The position numbers were made by a program, and so were the translations under genes. The notes beneath the pieces are model-generated. The model saw only the letters and a program-made list of their open reading frames with translations, had not been told where the DNA came from and ran no database searches. Source: Pleurocapsa sp. PCC 7319 (GTDB lineage: Bacteria > Cyanobacteriota > Cyanobacteriia > Cyanobacteriales > Xenococcaceae). Taken from it: a stretch of 64,000 nucleotides of DNA. The stretch is from positions 992,001 through 1,056,000 of the forward strand of contig NZ_KB235922.1 in NCBI RefSeq assembly GCF_000332195.1. The letters are read 5' to 3'. Positions 17,980-27,482 of the stretch are shown here, in pieces. Positions within the stretch are counted from its first letter, which is position 1; each line of letters begins with the position of its first letter.

Positions 17980-19434
17980 TATCTTGTCAGTCCCCTTATC
18001 AGCAATCATCATGGTTGCGGCTGCGGTATTTGCAGTTATTGGAAGTGGAAATACAGAAGCGTCAATTACGCGCAATCCTGAAGTGTTGCGCACCCTAAGT
18101 TCTGTATCCACTACAGAATTCTCGTCATTCCCCATTCTACAAGTCCCGCAATAGTGGTAGGTGGTATCGGCTGTTTCTTTGATGTAGCTTTCCAAATCTT
18201 CGTTGGGTTGGGGAGCAATTTGCCTCTCCCTCCATTGATTTAGCTTATTACCAATATCAATGCCTAACTGAAGTGCTATTTTACACTTCTGAAGATCCTC
18301 TGATACTGTCAGATACCCTGGGTCAATCAGAGGAGGATCAATAGGAACACTTGAGCGTAGGGTAACTTTCCCCTTACTTTTCAAGTGCATAATATTTGGC
18401 CATAACCAAAAAGAACGTTCTGGACCCAGAAAACCCTTCAGCGTACCAACTCCAACTGAGGATTCTATATCGATTATTGAACTACTATTTTCTGTAGAAC
18501 CGAAAATAACAGCTGGAGCTAAGCTATAAGGGTAAATTGGTACATCTTTGGTTTGGGGAATAGAGAATCCGGCACTGACAAAAAGATCGTCGTGTAAGTT
18601 CTGGCCTACCTCTGAAATATTCGCAACGATAGGAATACTAAATTTTGCCAATTCGTTCTCGTCACCTATACCCGAAAGCATCAAGATTTTTGGACTTGAA
18701 ATTGCACCTGCGCTTAAAATAATTTCATTTTGCACATAGGTACAATGTTTATTTTGGTCTTGGAAATATTCAATACCAATTGCTTTAGCATCTTGATCAA
18801 ATAAGATTCTGGTTACAAAAGCCTGACTTAATACAGTTATGTTATCAGGTGGATTTGATAGATAAGTATTAAACGTGGTTTCTCGAAGAAGGTCGGATGA
18901 ATTCTTAATATTGTTAAATTGAAATAAAGCGTATCCATATTGACTCTCACTATAATTGTAGTTGGGGTTTTCAGGCAAGCCGTACTCCTTAGCCGCAGCA
19001 AACAAGTCGTTGATGAAATTATCTGCTTCACCGATCAAAACTTTCATGGTTCGTTCTACATTTTCGAAGTATGGTAAAACATCACTCCATGACCAGCCGG
19101 ATGCTAACTTCCCCCATTCATTAAAGTCAGAGCGGCTACCCCTCACATAAGCTGTGGCATTGTGCAGCGCACATCCACCTAAAACTTTTGCTTGGTGTAG
19201 CTTGATAATGCGATTATTTAAATTTGGTTGAGGTATCGACTGATATCCCTCCCAACCAATTTCTGGATACTTTTGTAAGACTTCAAACCAATCGCTTGGA
19301 AAATACATTTGCTCTGAATAAGGTAATCCCCCAGCCTCTATCAGGAGAATACTCATAGCTGAGTCTGAAGCAGCAAGTTTTGAGGCTACTATACTCCCAG
19401 CAGAACCAGCACCAATAACAATGTAATCATACAT
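17971..19434 (-). CDS. GMC-family FAD-dependent oxidoreductase
   Basis: 487 residues. The N-terminal dinucleotide motif is DYIVIGAGSAGSIVASKLA, and the FAD-contacting stretch LGGCALHNATAYVRGSRSDF follows near residue 90. The C-terminal catalytic region YHYCGTCRMGN contains the conserved His, and VIDASVFPLPITANTAAA is the family's end motif. Members oxidise alcohols (choline, glucose, aryl alcohols). The substrate here is unknown, and the protein is about 50 residues shorter than choline dehydrogenase. No signal peptide, so it is cytoplasmic. The gene stands alone. Confidence 0.85.
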   Translation of the reverse strand: MYDYIVIGAGSAGSIVASKLAASDSAMSILLIEAGGLPYSEQMYFPSDWFEVLQKYPEIGWEGYQSIPQPNLNNRIIKLHQAKVLGGCALHNATAYVRGSRSDFNEWGKLASGWSWSDVLPYFENVERTMKVLIGEADNFINDLFAAAKEYGLPENPNYNYSESQYGYALFQFNNIKNSSDLLRETTFNTYLSNPPDNITVLSQAFVTRILFDQDAKAIGIEYFQDQNKHCTYVQNEIILSAGAISSPKILMLSGIGDENELAKFSIPIVANISEVGQNLHDDLFVSAGFSIPQTKDVPIYPYSLAPAVIFGSTENSSSIIDIESSVGVGTLKGFLGPERSFWLWPNIMHLKSKGKVTLRSSVPIDPPLIDPGYLTVSEDLQKCKIALQLGIDIGNKLNQWRERQIAPQPNEDLESYIKETADTTYHYCGTCRMGNDENSVVDTELRVRNTSGLRVIDASVFPLPITANTAAATMMIADKGTDKILV

Positions 19435-19476
19435 GGATTCAGCCTTATAATTTTGTGTTTTTGTTGTGCTTTTACC

Positions 19477-19600
19477 AACGTCAGTTTGATGAAGTCGAAA
19501 ATTATCTAGTAAGAGCTGGGTAAAAGTTAAAGGGTTTCTTTCAGGTTAAGGATAAAAAGGTTTACGCAAGTAGTCAATTCCCTGTTTCCCTTTTCCCATT
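19477..19600. repeat. Partial relative of the inverted-repeat element family
   Basis: AACGTCAGTTTGATG at 19477-19491 matches the complement of the right end of the 81-bp element at 59 kb. GCTGGGTAAAAGTTAAAGGG follows, close to the internal part of element A (7.7 kb). A clear matching right terminus is not visible, so this is a decayed copy. Confidence 0.45.
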
Positions 19601-19717
19601 CTCCTTTTTCCTTATCAAACACCATAACTTAATTATCATCAATTAAAGATTACAAGAAGTAGGATTCCCGCAAGGATGCTAGAATTCTCACTCGCAAGGT
19701 GTTGGAGCGTTTATATA

Positions 19718-21079
19718 ATGTCATACTTATTTTCTCTATTTTCTAGACAAGCTGGCAAAATCAGAATTTTTCGGAGATCTCGCTTTGGTTTGACAATTTT
19801 AGTGGCGATTACTTTCTCATTAAATATTGCACCTATTGCCTTAACACAAGATGAAGAGAGCATTCCTTTGTCTAGCGACCCTTCAGCAGTCGTTATTCCC
19901 GATGATGGACTATATTTTGCAGATGTCTTAGTGAGAAACCGCCCCATATTTCAAATTGGTAGTTTACCCCAAATTGATGCTAGCGCGAGAGCAGAGATTA
20001 TCAATCGCCGTATAGCCAGTTTATTGTCACAAAATGAAAACCCAGAGCAAGTAGAAATTACACCCGATAATCCCCGTAAAATTGCCACTTTAAGAGTGAG
20101 AAATCGCATCCTAATGACCGTTACCCATCAAGACGCGGAAGATTTCGGTTTGAGTACGCAAAAATTAGCTGAGAGGTGGGCAAAACAGCTAGATACGGCA
20201 TTTGAAAAACCACCGCTAGCGATCGATGTTACTCAACGTCTTTATACAACTACAAGGGAATTATTGCGCGATATCGTGGGTAATCTACCTTCTTTGGTAG
20301 GTGCGATTATTGTGATTGGAATTACTTGGGGAGTAGCGAAAGTTGTGCGCTATGGTGCATATACCTGGGCCAAACAAACAGAAGGGGATTCCAATACTGA
20401 GCTTTTAATCGGTAGACTTAGTTATGGTGGTGTTTGGATCATCGGTTTGGTAATTGCCTTGGGAGTCATGGGACTGGATTTTGGCGCGTTATTGGGGGCA
20501 TTGGGTCTAACTAGTGTGGCAATTGGTTTTAGTCTCAAAGATGTGTTGAGTAACTATATTTCTGGAGTTATTTTACTAGCCGCTCGCCCGTTCCGGATTA
20601 ACGATCAAGTTGTGATCGGAGAATATGAAGGCACAATTACGCAAATTCAACTTAGAGCGACAACCATGAAAACCTATGATGGGCGAGTAGTTTATATTCC
20701 CAATCAAGAAGTATTTCAAGCCAGCGTAATTAATAATACTGCTTCTCCACAAAGGAGAAGTTCCGTAATGGTAGGTATTGATTATGGAGAAGATCTTAGT
20801 CAGGCGATCGCTGTAATTATGCGGATACTAGAAAATATCGAAGAAGTTGAAAGCGAGCCCACACCAGATGTTTTAGTGAACGAACTTGCTGCTAGCACAG
20901 TAAATTTAGAAATTCGCTTTTGGGTAGACTCCCGTAGAGCGGGCTTTTTGGCTACTACTTCTAAAGTGGCTCAAGCAGTAAAAGAAGCTCTAGAAGCAGC
21001 TAATATTGATATGCCAACAGATATTTATACCCTTATTTTACGTGAAATGCCTACACAAATTCAGCTTAAAGAAAGCTAA
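19718..21079 (+). CDS. MscS-family mechanosensitive channel
   Basis: About 453 residues from MSYLFSLF; an upstream ATG at 19676 would add 14 residues. A signal-peptide-like segment (LTILVAITFSLNIAPIALTQ) precedes a periplasmic region of about 150 residues. Three membrane helices follow (starting LPSLVGAIIVIGITWG, YGGVWIIGLVIALGVMG, FGALLGALGLTSVAIG). The pore helix runs into FSLKDVLSNYISGVILLAARPF, and the beta domain has VVIGEYEGTITQIQLRAT and VVYIPNQEVF. This is the MscS core with a cyanobacterial periplasmic extension. The role is release of solutes on osmotic downshock or membrane tension sensing. Confidence 0.85.
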   Translation: MSYLFSLFSRQAGKIRIFRRSRFGLTILVAITFSLNIAPIALTQDEESIPLSSDPSAVVIPDDGLYFADVLVRNRPIFQIGSLPQIDASARAEIINRRIASLLSQNENPEQVEITPDNPRKIATLRVRNRILMTVTHQDAEDFGLSTQKLAERWAKQLDTAFEKPPLAIDVTQRLYTTTRELLRDIVGNLPSLVGAIIVIGITWGVAKVVRYGAYTWAKQTEGDSNTELLIGRLSYGGVWIIGLVIALGVMGLDFGALLGALGLTSVAIGFSLKDVLSNYISGVILLAARPFRINDQVVIGEYEGTITQIQLRATTMKTYDGRVVYIPNQEVFQASVINNTASPQRRSSVMVGIDYGEDLSQAIAVIMRILENIEEVESEPTPDVLVNELAASTVNLEIRFWVDSRRAGFLATTSKVAQAVKEALEAANIDMPTDIYTLILREMPTQIQLKES

Positions 21080-21081
21080 TA

Positions 21082-21165
21082 TAGCCGTACATAGTTAGAT
21101 TAAAACAAGTTTATTTGATTATTCGGTAAGTAATAAGTAATGAGTAACAAGTAATAAGTTTGTAT
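21082..21165. repeat. Dispersed repeat with tandem AAGTAAT-type units
   Basis: TATAGCCGTACATAGTTAGA followed by ACAAGTTTATTTGATT recurs at 47437 in slightly changed form. It runs into an array of short units (AAGTAAT, GAGTAAC, AAGTAAT) like the heptamer repeats known from cyanobacteria. It lies just after the MscS stop codon. Confidence 0.6.
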
Positions 21166-21215
21166 TGCTATATTTTTCGGAGGTGAATCATTTGGTCAAC
21201 AAGATTTAGCAAGGC

Positions 21216-22274
21216 TCAATATTGCCCAATCTTATATTTGATTAGAGAATCTGGTTCAATAGTTCCTTTTTCAGTGATAAGTCCCGTGATTAAATTGGCA
21301 GGGGTAACATCAAAAGCGGGATTATAGAATTCCGCTCCCTCCGCGCAAATAGAATTATGATTAAAATGAGATATTTCTCTACCATTACGCTCTTCGATGG
21401 GAATTTGGCTACCATCAGCTAAGTTAAAGTCAATTGTAGAGAAGGGGGCGGCAACATAAAAAGGAATCTGATGAGCTTGAGCAGCGATCGCCAAGGAATA
21501 AGTGCCAATCTTATTCGCCGTATCACCATTTCCCGCAATCCTATCCGCCCCGACTACAACGACGTCAATCATCTTCTGCTGCATACAATGAGCTGCCATA
21601 CTGTCAGTGATTATTGTGACTGGGATATTTTCCTGAACACATTCCCACGCAGTTAATCTGGCTCCTTGTAAACGAGGGCGAGTTTCATCAGCATATACTC
21701 TCGCTAAACGTTGTTCTCTCCAGGCAGAGCGAATTACGCCTAAAGCAGTGCCATAACCCGCAGTTGCTAGAGAACCAGCATTACAGTGAGTTAGAATTCT
21801 AAGTTTTTCTGGGGTGCGAGGTAAGATAGCTAAACCATGATCGCCGATTGCCTGACAAGTCGCTAAGTCTTCTGCTTGGATTGACTGAGCCTTTTTGAGC
21901 AGGGTAATTTTAATTTCTTCGATAGTTCCTGTTTCTTCGTATGCCGTCCTCAACATTCTGGCGATCGCCCAAAATAAGTTTACGGCAGTAGGACGAGTTT
22001 GACGCAATAAATCAGCCACTTTTTCTAAATGTTCAATGAATTGACTGCGATCGCTTGTTTGAATTTCTGTTGCCCCTAAGTACATTCCATAGGCAGCTGC
22101 AACTCCAATCGCTGGCGCACCTCGTACAATCATTGTCTTGATCGCTTGTGCCATATCAGTACTACGACTGATAATAACTTGATTATATTCTTCTGGAAGA
22201 CGAGTTTGGTCAATTAGATAAACATGATCATCTTGCCAAATAACAGGATAAATTTGATTAATAGTTGAATTCAT
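21216..22274 (-). CDS. mtnA: S-methyl-5-thioribose-1-phosphate isomerase
   Basis: 352 residues from [13 protein letters not shown]; a GTG at 22289 would add five. Family signatures: [16 protein letters not shown] near residue 50, the catalytic Cys in [15 protein letters not shown], and the catalytic Asp in [19 protein letters not shown]. The enzyme converts methylthioribose-1-phosphate to methylthioribulose-1-phosphate in the methionine salvage pathway. It follows the TetR gene with 18 bp between, so APH-like kinase, TetR and mtnA probably form one transcript. Other salvage genes are not in the window. Confidence 0.95.
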   Translation of the reverse strand: MNSTINQIYPVIWQDDHVYLIDQTRLPEEYNQVIISRSTDMAQAIKTMIVRGAPAIGVAAAYGMYLGATEIQTSDRSQFIEHLEKVADLLRQTRPTAVNLFWAIARMLRTAYEETGTIEEIKITLLKKAQSIQAEDLATCQAIGDHGLAILPRTPEKLRILTHCNAGSLATAGYGTALGVIRSAWREQRLARVYADETRPRLQGARLTAWECVQENIPVTIITDSMAAHCMQQKMIDVVVVGADRIAGNGDTANKIGTYSLAIAAQAHQIPFYVAAPFSTIDFNLADGSQIPIEERNGREISHFNHNSICAEGAEFYNPAFDVTPANLITGLITEKGTIEPDSLIKYKIGQY

Positions 22275-22292
22275 AAAGAGGCTGTACACTGT

Positions 22293-22880
22293 CTAATTGA
22301 CTTTTATATATTCTATTGCCTCAAGTAGGGCATCGAGCATTACTTCAAAACTATCATCTGTAGATCGAGGTAAAGTTAATAATCCAGATTGTTCTAAGGT
22401 AATAAAACCAAAAATTGCCGAATTGATCATCCGCATGATGTCTATTAATTTATTGTTGCTTAAGCCCTGAGAATTGAGGAAAACTTGAACTAAACTCTGA
22501 AATTCTTGAATTACTGAAGCTGATTCAGGATCTTCTGGCTGTAATTTAAACTGCATCATTACTTGAAATAGCCCAGGATGCGATCGCGCAAAATCTCGAC
22601 TAATCATGCCACCTGCCTTCAAAAAATTGCGAGGTTTTTTAAGATCCGCAGTTTTAGATTTTAGTTCGATAAAAAGAAGCTTATAAATCGCTAATGCTAC
22701 TGCTTTTTTTAATTCTGTATTTCCTTGAAGATGTTTATAAATCGCAGGAGGTTTTATACCCAATTCTCTGGCAACACGATTAACGCCAAGAGCCGATGCA
22801 CCCTCTTTTTCAATACAGGCGATCGCAGCTTCGATTACGTCTTGTCTGGTTAAGGAATTTTCTTTGGTTGGACGACCCAT
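22293..22880 (-). CDS. TetR-family transcriptional regulator
   Basis: 195 residues. The N-terminal DNA-binding domain (SLTRQDVIEAAIACIEKEGA, then ALGVNRVARELGIKPPAIYK) has the family's helix-turn-helix with Tyr-Lys-His at its end. The C-terminal ligand domain (about 80-190) resembles the WHG-type group. A perfect 21-base palindrome in the divergent promoter between the upstream APH-like gene and the amidase is its likely operator. It sits between the APH-like gene (24 bp upstream) and mtnA. Confidence 0.85.
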   Translation of the reverse strand: MGRPTKENSLTRQDVIEAAIACIEKEGASALGVNRVARELGIKPPAIYKHLQGNTELKKAVALAIYKLLFIELKSKTADLKKPRNFLKAGGMISRDFARSHPGLFQVMMQFKLQPEDPESASVIQEFQSLVQVFLNSQGLSNNKLIDIMRMINSAIFGFITLEQSGLLTLPRSTDDSFEVMLDALLEAIEYIKVN

Positions 22881-22904
22881 TATTTATTGAACATTTATTG
22901 AACG

Positions 22905-23816
22905 TTAAATATTAATCTCTGGATTAGCTGTTTCATCTTCGGCAACACAACGTAATGTTTGTTCTCCCACAATTGCCTGTCTTGGATTATCAATCAATCC
23001 TACTTCCAATAAGGTTACGGCAAAATATATTGCCCATCCCTTAGCCCGCTTTAAGGTTTGCTCAGACATTGAGTATTGGGCGATTGCTTTTTGACGAGCA
23101 TTTTGATTGTTGAACAGCATCCAGATAGAGGCAAGATCTGTGGCAATATCCCCAGAAGTAATATCTCCCCAATCAATGATCCCCACAATTTCACCGTTCT
23201 TAACTAAAATGTTGCCAGGGTGAAGATCTCCATGAAGCCATTTTGGTTGAACATCTATCGGTATATTTAAAGCTTCATGCCAAATATTTTTGATTGTTTT
23301 GCTAATTAGATTAGTTTGTGTCTCTAATCTTCGCATTCGTTTTTCTATAACTATTGCTCGCTCTTTCAATGGTACGCCCCGAACTGAGTTAGAAGGTGCA
23401 TTGGATGGTGCGGTTAGATGTAGCGATCGCAAGAATGAGGCGAACAGTTGTGCCTGATTTAGATTAGGTTTCTCGCGATCGGCAGTTAGCCCAGTTAGCC
23501 AAGGTAATATACTCCATCGCCAAGGATAGTTTGAAGTAGGTTTACCAAACCTATAAGGATTGGGAACAGGTATTGTTAACCTGTTAGCGATTATTGGTAG
23601 CCATGTTTGCTCATTATTGATCAGTGTAGCTGCCACTTTTCGACGGGGAAGTCTTACACAAAGGCGATCGCCCAATCGGAACATGGCATTGTCCCAACCA
23701 TTGTCAAACAGTTGAATTGGCAGATGCGATAAATCTGGATGTTGCTCCTTTAATAAATTGAAGACTAAAGCTGTATCTATCTCAAGTTCTGAGATTGGTG
23801 TCCCTATTAGATTCAT
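22905..23816 (-). CDS. Aminoglycoside-phosphotransferase-like small-molecule kinase
   Basis: 303 residues. The kinase catalytic loop is WLHGDLHPGNILV and the metal-binding aspartate is in VGIIDWGDITSGDIATDLA. The N-terminal part has NAMFRLGDRLCVRLPRR, the nucleotide-binding strands. Enzymes of this fold phosphorylate aminoglycosides, macrolides, homoserine, methylthioribose or choline. Linkage to mtnA makes a methylthioribose kinase-like role conceivable, but the sequence is closer to the general APH group. First gene of the leftward operon. Confidence 0.8.
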   Translation of the reverse strand: MNLIGTPISELEIDTALVFNLLKEQHPDLSHLPIQLFDNGWDNAMFRLGDRLCVRLPRRKVAATLINNEQTWLPIIANRLTIPVPNPYRFGKPTSNYPWRWSILPWLTGLTADREKPNLNQAQLFASFLRSLHLTAPSNAPSNSVRGVPLKERAIVIEKRMRRLETQTNLISKTIKNIWHEALNIPIDVQPKWLHGDLHPGNILVKNGEIVGIIDWGDITSGDIATDLASIWMLFNNQNARQKAIAQYSMSEQTLKRAKGWAIYFAVTLLEVGLIDNPRQAIVGEQTLRCVAEDETANPEINI

Positions 23817-23826
23817 TTTTAAAAAT

Positions 23827-23847
23827 TTAGTTAATAGTATTAACTAA
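23827..23847. promoter_or_regulatory. Perfect 21-base palindrome, probable TetR operator
   Basis: Arms TTAGTTAATA and TATTAACTAA flank a central G, without mismatch. The site is 10 bases upstream of the APH-like start and 49 bases upstream of the amidase start, inside an 80-bp divergent promoter region. The TetR gene is second in the leftward operon. Size, symmetry and position fit a TetR-family operator controlling both directions. Confidence 0.65.
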
Positions 23848-23896
23848 TAGTGAATATAATTAACTTAATTGCATATATTCTATTAGGTTGTCAGCT

Positions 23897-25369
23897 ATGG
23901 ATATTGTGTTTGCTACAGCAAGTCAACTGGCGCAGATGATTCGGAATAAAGAAGTTTCTGCGGTAGAAGTTTTAGAGGCTTATCTAGAACAGATAGACAA
24001 ACATAACGGCAAAATAAATGCGATCGCGACTCTAAATCAAGAAAAAGCCAAAAAAAGAGCAATTGAAGCTGATGAAGCAATAGCTAAGGGGGAAAACTGG
24101 GGAGTTTTACACGGTATACCAATTACCCTCAAAGATACTTTTGAAACAGCAGGATTGCTTACTACCGGAGGTTACAAGCCATTAAAAAATTATATTCCAT
24201 CCCAAGATGCAACAGTTGTGGCTCGCTTACGGCTAGCAGGAGCAATTATCTTAGGTAAAACCAATCTTGCTGAAATGGCAAGCGATTTTCAAAGTACTAA
24301 TGATCTGTTTGGACGGGTTAATAATCCTTGGAACTTAGATTATACTCCTGGAGGTAGTTCTGGTGGCAGTGCAGCAGCGATCGCTGCGGGGTTTTCGGCT
24401 TTAGAACTGGGTAATGATGCTTCTGGTTCAACTCGTCAACCAGCCCATTTTTGTGGCGTGTATGCCCTCAAACCAACAGATCGGCGTATATCCACAGCAG
24501 GACATATTCCCGAAGCACCAGGAATGCCTAAATGTATTCGTCAGTTAATGACAGTTGGCTCATTTGCCCGTTCAATTGAAGATTTACGATTGTGTTTATC
24601 TTTAACTGTAGGTCTAGATCCACGACAACCAGATGTTCCACCTGTTCCCTTAGATACAGTTGACGAAAAAGATTTACAAGATATAAGAATAGTTTGGTCA
24701 GATAGTTGGGATAAAATGACCCCTGCTTTAGAGATTAAAACGGCAATTAATATAGCTGTCGATCGACTTAAACCAGAGTGTGCAGAAATGGAACAATGGG
24801 CATCTCCACCATTTGATTTACCAGCAGCATTTAAAGTTTGCGATCGACTAACCGCATTAAATTTCGTCTATTCACAACCAGTAGATTTTGATGCTAGTAA
24901 AAAGAATTTGCCCGTTATGTTTCGAGAAGCAACTCAAGGGGATAAAGAACTAAGGGATTTAAGTAACTTAAGCCAATTTTTACCTGCGCTTTTGAACCCA
25001 ACTCTTAAGGGATACTTTGAACTCTTGACCAAACGCGATCGCTTTATTGCTCAGATGGATGAAGCATTAGAACCTTGGGATGTTTGGTTGTGTCCCGTTG
25101 CTATGACAACTGCGTTTACTCATCGCTCTAAAGGTGCAGTAATTGAAATAGAAGGACGCAAAGTTCCTTATTTTTTAGCTAATGGCGGATACACAATGTT
25201 ATTTAATCTTACAGGACATCCTGTAGTAGTAATTCCCATTGGGCAAAGCGAAGCTGGATTACCTATTGGTATGCAAATTATCGGGAAAAGATGGAGAGAA
25301 ATGGAATTATTGGCGATCGCTGAAAAGATAGATGAAATAGCTGGTGATTTTCAACATCCATCTTTATAA
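23897..25369 (+). CDS. Amidase-signature enzyme, copy 1
   Basis: 490 residues from MDIVFATASQ; an in-frame TTG nine bases upstream is less likely. Amidase-signature residues are visible: Lys in PITLKDTFETAG, the Gly/Ser loop TPGGSSGGSAAA, and the nucleophile Ser in GNDASGSTRQPAHFCG. Members hydrolyse amides or aryl amides. GatA is excluded by the isolated context and C-terminal differences. The N-terminus AQMIRNKEVSAVEVLEAYLE is typical. It starts just after the palindromic operator candidate, so TetR control is likely. A close paralogue follows 40 bp downstream. Confidence 0.85.
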   Translation: MDIVFATASQLAQMIRNKEVSAVEVLEAYLEQIDKHNGKINAIATLNQEKAKKRAIEADEAIAKGENWGVLHGIPITLKDTFETAGLLTTGGYKPLKNYIPSQDATVVARLRLAGAIILGKTNLAEMASDFQSTNDLFGRVNNPWNLDYTPGGSSGGSAAAIAAGFSALELGNDASGSTRQPAHFCGVYALKPTDRRISTAGHIPEAPGMPKCIRQLMTVGSFARSIEDLRLCLSLTVGLDPRQPDVPPVPLDTVDEKDLQDIRIVWSDSWDKMTPALEIKTAINIAVDRLKPECAEMEQWASPPFDLPAAFKVCDRLTALNFVYSQPVDFDASKKNLPVMFREATQGDKELRDLSNLSQFLPALLNPTLKGYFELLTKRDRFIAQMDEALEPWDVWLCPVAMTTAFTHRSKGAVIEIEGRKVPYFLANGGYTMLFNLTGHPVVVIPIGQSEAGLPIGMQIIGKRWREMELLAIAEKIDEIAGDFQHPSL

Positions 25370-25409
25370 ACAAATTCATATAAACAAAGTTATTAAACAA
25401 CCAATCAAT

Positions 25410-26897
25410 ATGAATATAGTCTTTGCTACAGCCAGCCAACTAGCGCAGATGATTCGCGATCGAGAAGTTTCGGCTGTTGAAGTTTTAAATGCTTATCTAG
25501 AACAGATTGAAAAGCATAACGGTAAGATAAATGCCGTTGTTACCTTAAATAAAGAAAAAGCCATAGAAAGAGCAATTGAAGCTGATGAAGCTTTAGCTAA
25601 AGGAGAAAATTGGGGAGTACTGCATGGTGTTCCTGTAACAGTTAAAGACCTTTTGGAAACGAGAGGTTTGGTTACTACTGCGGGCTATCCGCCTTTAAAA
25701 AATTATATACCTCAGCAAGATGCGACTACAGTAGCCAGATTAAAAGCAGCAGGGGCAATTATTTTGGGTAAAACTAATACTCCGCAATTTGGAGCTGACT
25801 ATCAAAGTAAAAATCCTGTCTTTGGACAAACAAACAATCCTTGGAATTTAAATTGCACAGTTGGCGGAAGTAGTGGTGGCTCGGCAAGTGCTGTTGCTGC
25901 GGGATTCTCAGCTTTAGATCTTGGTAGTGATATTGGAGGGTCGATTCGTCTTCCAGCCCATTTTTGTGGTGTCTATGGCTTTATGCCTACGGATAGTCGA
26001 GTTTCTGCTGCCGGGCATATTCCCCCCTTACCAAATCAAACTAGATACGTTCGTCAAATGTTGAGAATTGGTCCTTTAGCTCGTTCAGTGCCAGATTTAC
26101 AACTATGTTTTTCTTTAATTGCTGGTGCAGATAGCAGACAACCCGAAATTCCACCCCTATCTTTAGATCGAGCGACAGATAAGAAAATATCTGAATTGAA
26201 AATTGCTTGGACATATGGCTATGATTTCTTGCCCATAAGCCAGGATACACGCTCTTGTATCGAAGATTTGGTTAAGCGTTTAACGAATGCTGGTTGCCAT
26301 TTAACTGAATCTCAACCTACCGATTTAGACTGGTCAGAAACTTTAACTTACTATGGCATTTTGTCATTTTTTGAGCTGTTTGCTTCAACCTTTTCTTTTA
26401 GAGATCTAATTCAGGGATTTCAGTTTGCCATTAAAAATGAATTCTTAGCCCGGACTCAAACTACTTATAAATATAATAGTCCTTTCAGCAAAAAAACTAA
26501 TCTTGCCTTTCCTCCGAGTCTGGCTAAATACAAAGCTATCTTAGCTGAACGCGATCACGCTATGGCACAAATGGATAATTTTATGGCTCAATGGGATGCC
26601 TGGATCTGTCCTGTATCTCTTACTCCAGCATTTGCTCATTGCAATTTTGGTCAGCCAATTAAAGTTGATGGAGTCAAGTTTCCCTATCTTTTAGCTTGTG
26701 GCGGTTATACTATGCCTTTAAATTTTACAGGTAGTCCCGTAATAGTAATTCCGATTAGTCAAAGTAAATCAGGATTGCCCATCGGAGTCCAAATAGTTGG
26801 TAAGAGATGGCAAGATATGAATCTTCTGGCGATCGCGGAAAAGATAGATGAAATAGCGGGCGATTTTCAAGATCCTAACTTGGAGGAGACTCGCTAG
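25410..26897 (+). CDS. Amidase-signature enzyme, copy 2
   Basis: 495 residues from MNIVFATASQLAQMIRDREV. An upstream in-frame start overlaps the previous gene and is unlikely. Catalytic features: Lys in PVTVKDLLETRG, TVGGSSGGSASA, and nucleophile Ser in GSDIGGSIRLPAHFCG. It is strongly similar to copy 1 at both ends, diverges in the middle, and arose by tandem duplication. A segment from its central part (TYKYNSPFSKKTNLAFPP) reappears 2 kb downstream in front of an AraC gene, showing that a third copy once existed. Confidence 0.85.
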   Translation: MNIVFATASQLAQMIRDREVSAVEVLNAYLEQIEKHNGKINAVVTLNKEKAIERAIEADEALAKGENWGVLHGVPVTVKDLLETRGLVTTAGYPPLKNYIPQQDATTVARLKAAGAIILGKTNTPQFGADYQSKNPVFGQTNNPWNLNCTVGGSSGGSASAVAAGFSALDLGSDIGGSIRLPAHFCGVYGFMPTDSRVSAAGHIPPLPNQTRYVRQMLRIGPLARSVPDLQLCFSLIAGADSRQPEIPPLSLDRATDKKISELKIAWTYGYDFLPISQDTRSCIEDLVKRLTNAGCHLTESQPTDLDWSETLTYYGILSFFELFASTFSFRDLIQGFQFAIKNEFLARTQTTYKYNSPFSKKTNLAFPPSLAKYKAILAERDHAMAQMDNFMAQWDAWICPVSLTPAFAHCNFGQPIKVDGVKFPYLLACGGYTMPLNFTGSPVIVIPISQSKSGLPIGVQIVGKRWQDMNLLAIAEKIDEIAGDFQDPNLEETR

Positions 26898-27055
26898 TTT
26901 TCCCCCAGGTAATATATTTGCTGACATGGAAACCAAATAATCTGCTTCTTAATCTTATATGCTTATCTGTTTAGGACTACCAATTTTTCTAAACTGAACA
27001 TAGGGCAGGTTTGCTGAATTTGTCGTTATTTTCAGCTTACTACCTGCGCCTTTTC

Positions 27056-27472
27056 TTATCCCGAACTCACGTTAAATAAAAGGCGCGATGTTCTATGGAC
27101 AAGACTCGAAGAAGTATAGAAAAGCGAGAATCCAATTAGAGGATGAAATATCTCTAAGTGAAGTGGCGTTGTCAGATGAATAGTAGCAAACTGTAGTCCT
27201 AGTAGTATCGGTAAAGCAGCAGCAAGATGTCTGATTTTGCTGGGAAAGGAAGCTACTGCCGACCATACCCACAAGATAAATGACAATCCACCATAGCTTC
27301 GCACTAGCCAAACATGAATATTCCACCAGCTAGAGTCATTAAAATAGGCGATTCCAACCGTTAATAACTGAGCAATGAGGCAGAGATTAAAGACGATCGT
27401 CACAGCATAAAAGCTAATCTGAATCCAACTTGCAGGAGTGGGGTTGGAATCAATTTCGGAATTAGTAGTCAT
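27056..27472 (-). CDS. Four-helix membrane protein (DUF6220-like)
   Basis: 138 residues with about four membrane helices (starting WIQISFYAVTIVFNLCLIAQ, HVWLVRSYGGLSFILWVW, LAAALPILLGLQFATIH, FHPLIGFSLFYTSSSLV). The conserved-looking His and Trp residues at helix ends (WWNIHVW, TTPLHLEIFHPL) could bind haem or simply mark the family. The function is unknown. It follows the DJ-1/PfpI gene by 10 bp and is surely cotranscribed with it. Confidence 0.65.
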   Translation of the reverse strand: MTTNSEIDSNPTPASWIQISFYAVTIVFNLCLIAQLLTVGIAYFNDSSWWNIHVWLVRSYGGLSFILWVWSAVASFPSKIRHLAAALPILLGLQFATIHLTTPLHLEIFHPLIGFSLFYTSSSLVHRTSRLLFNVSSG

Positions 27473-27482
27473 ATTAGCTTGT

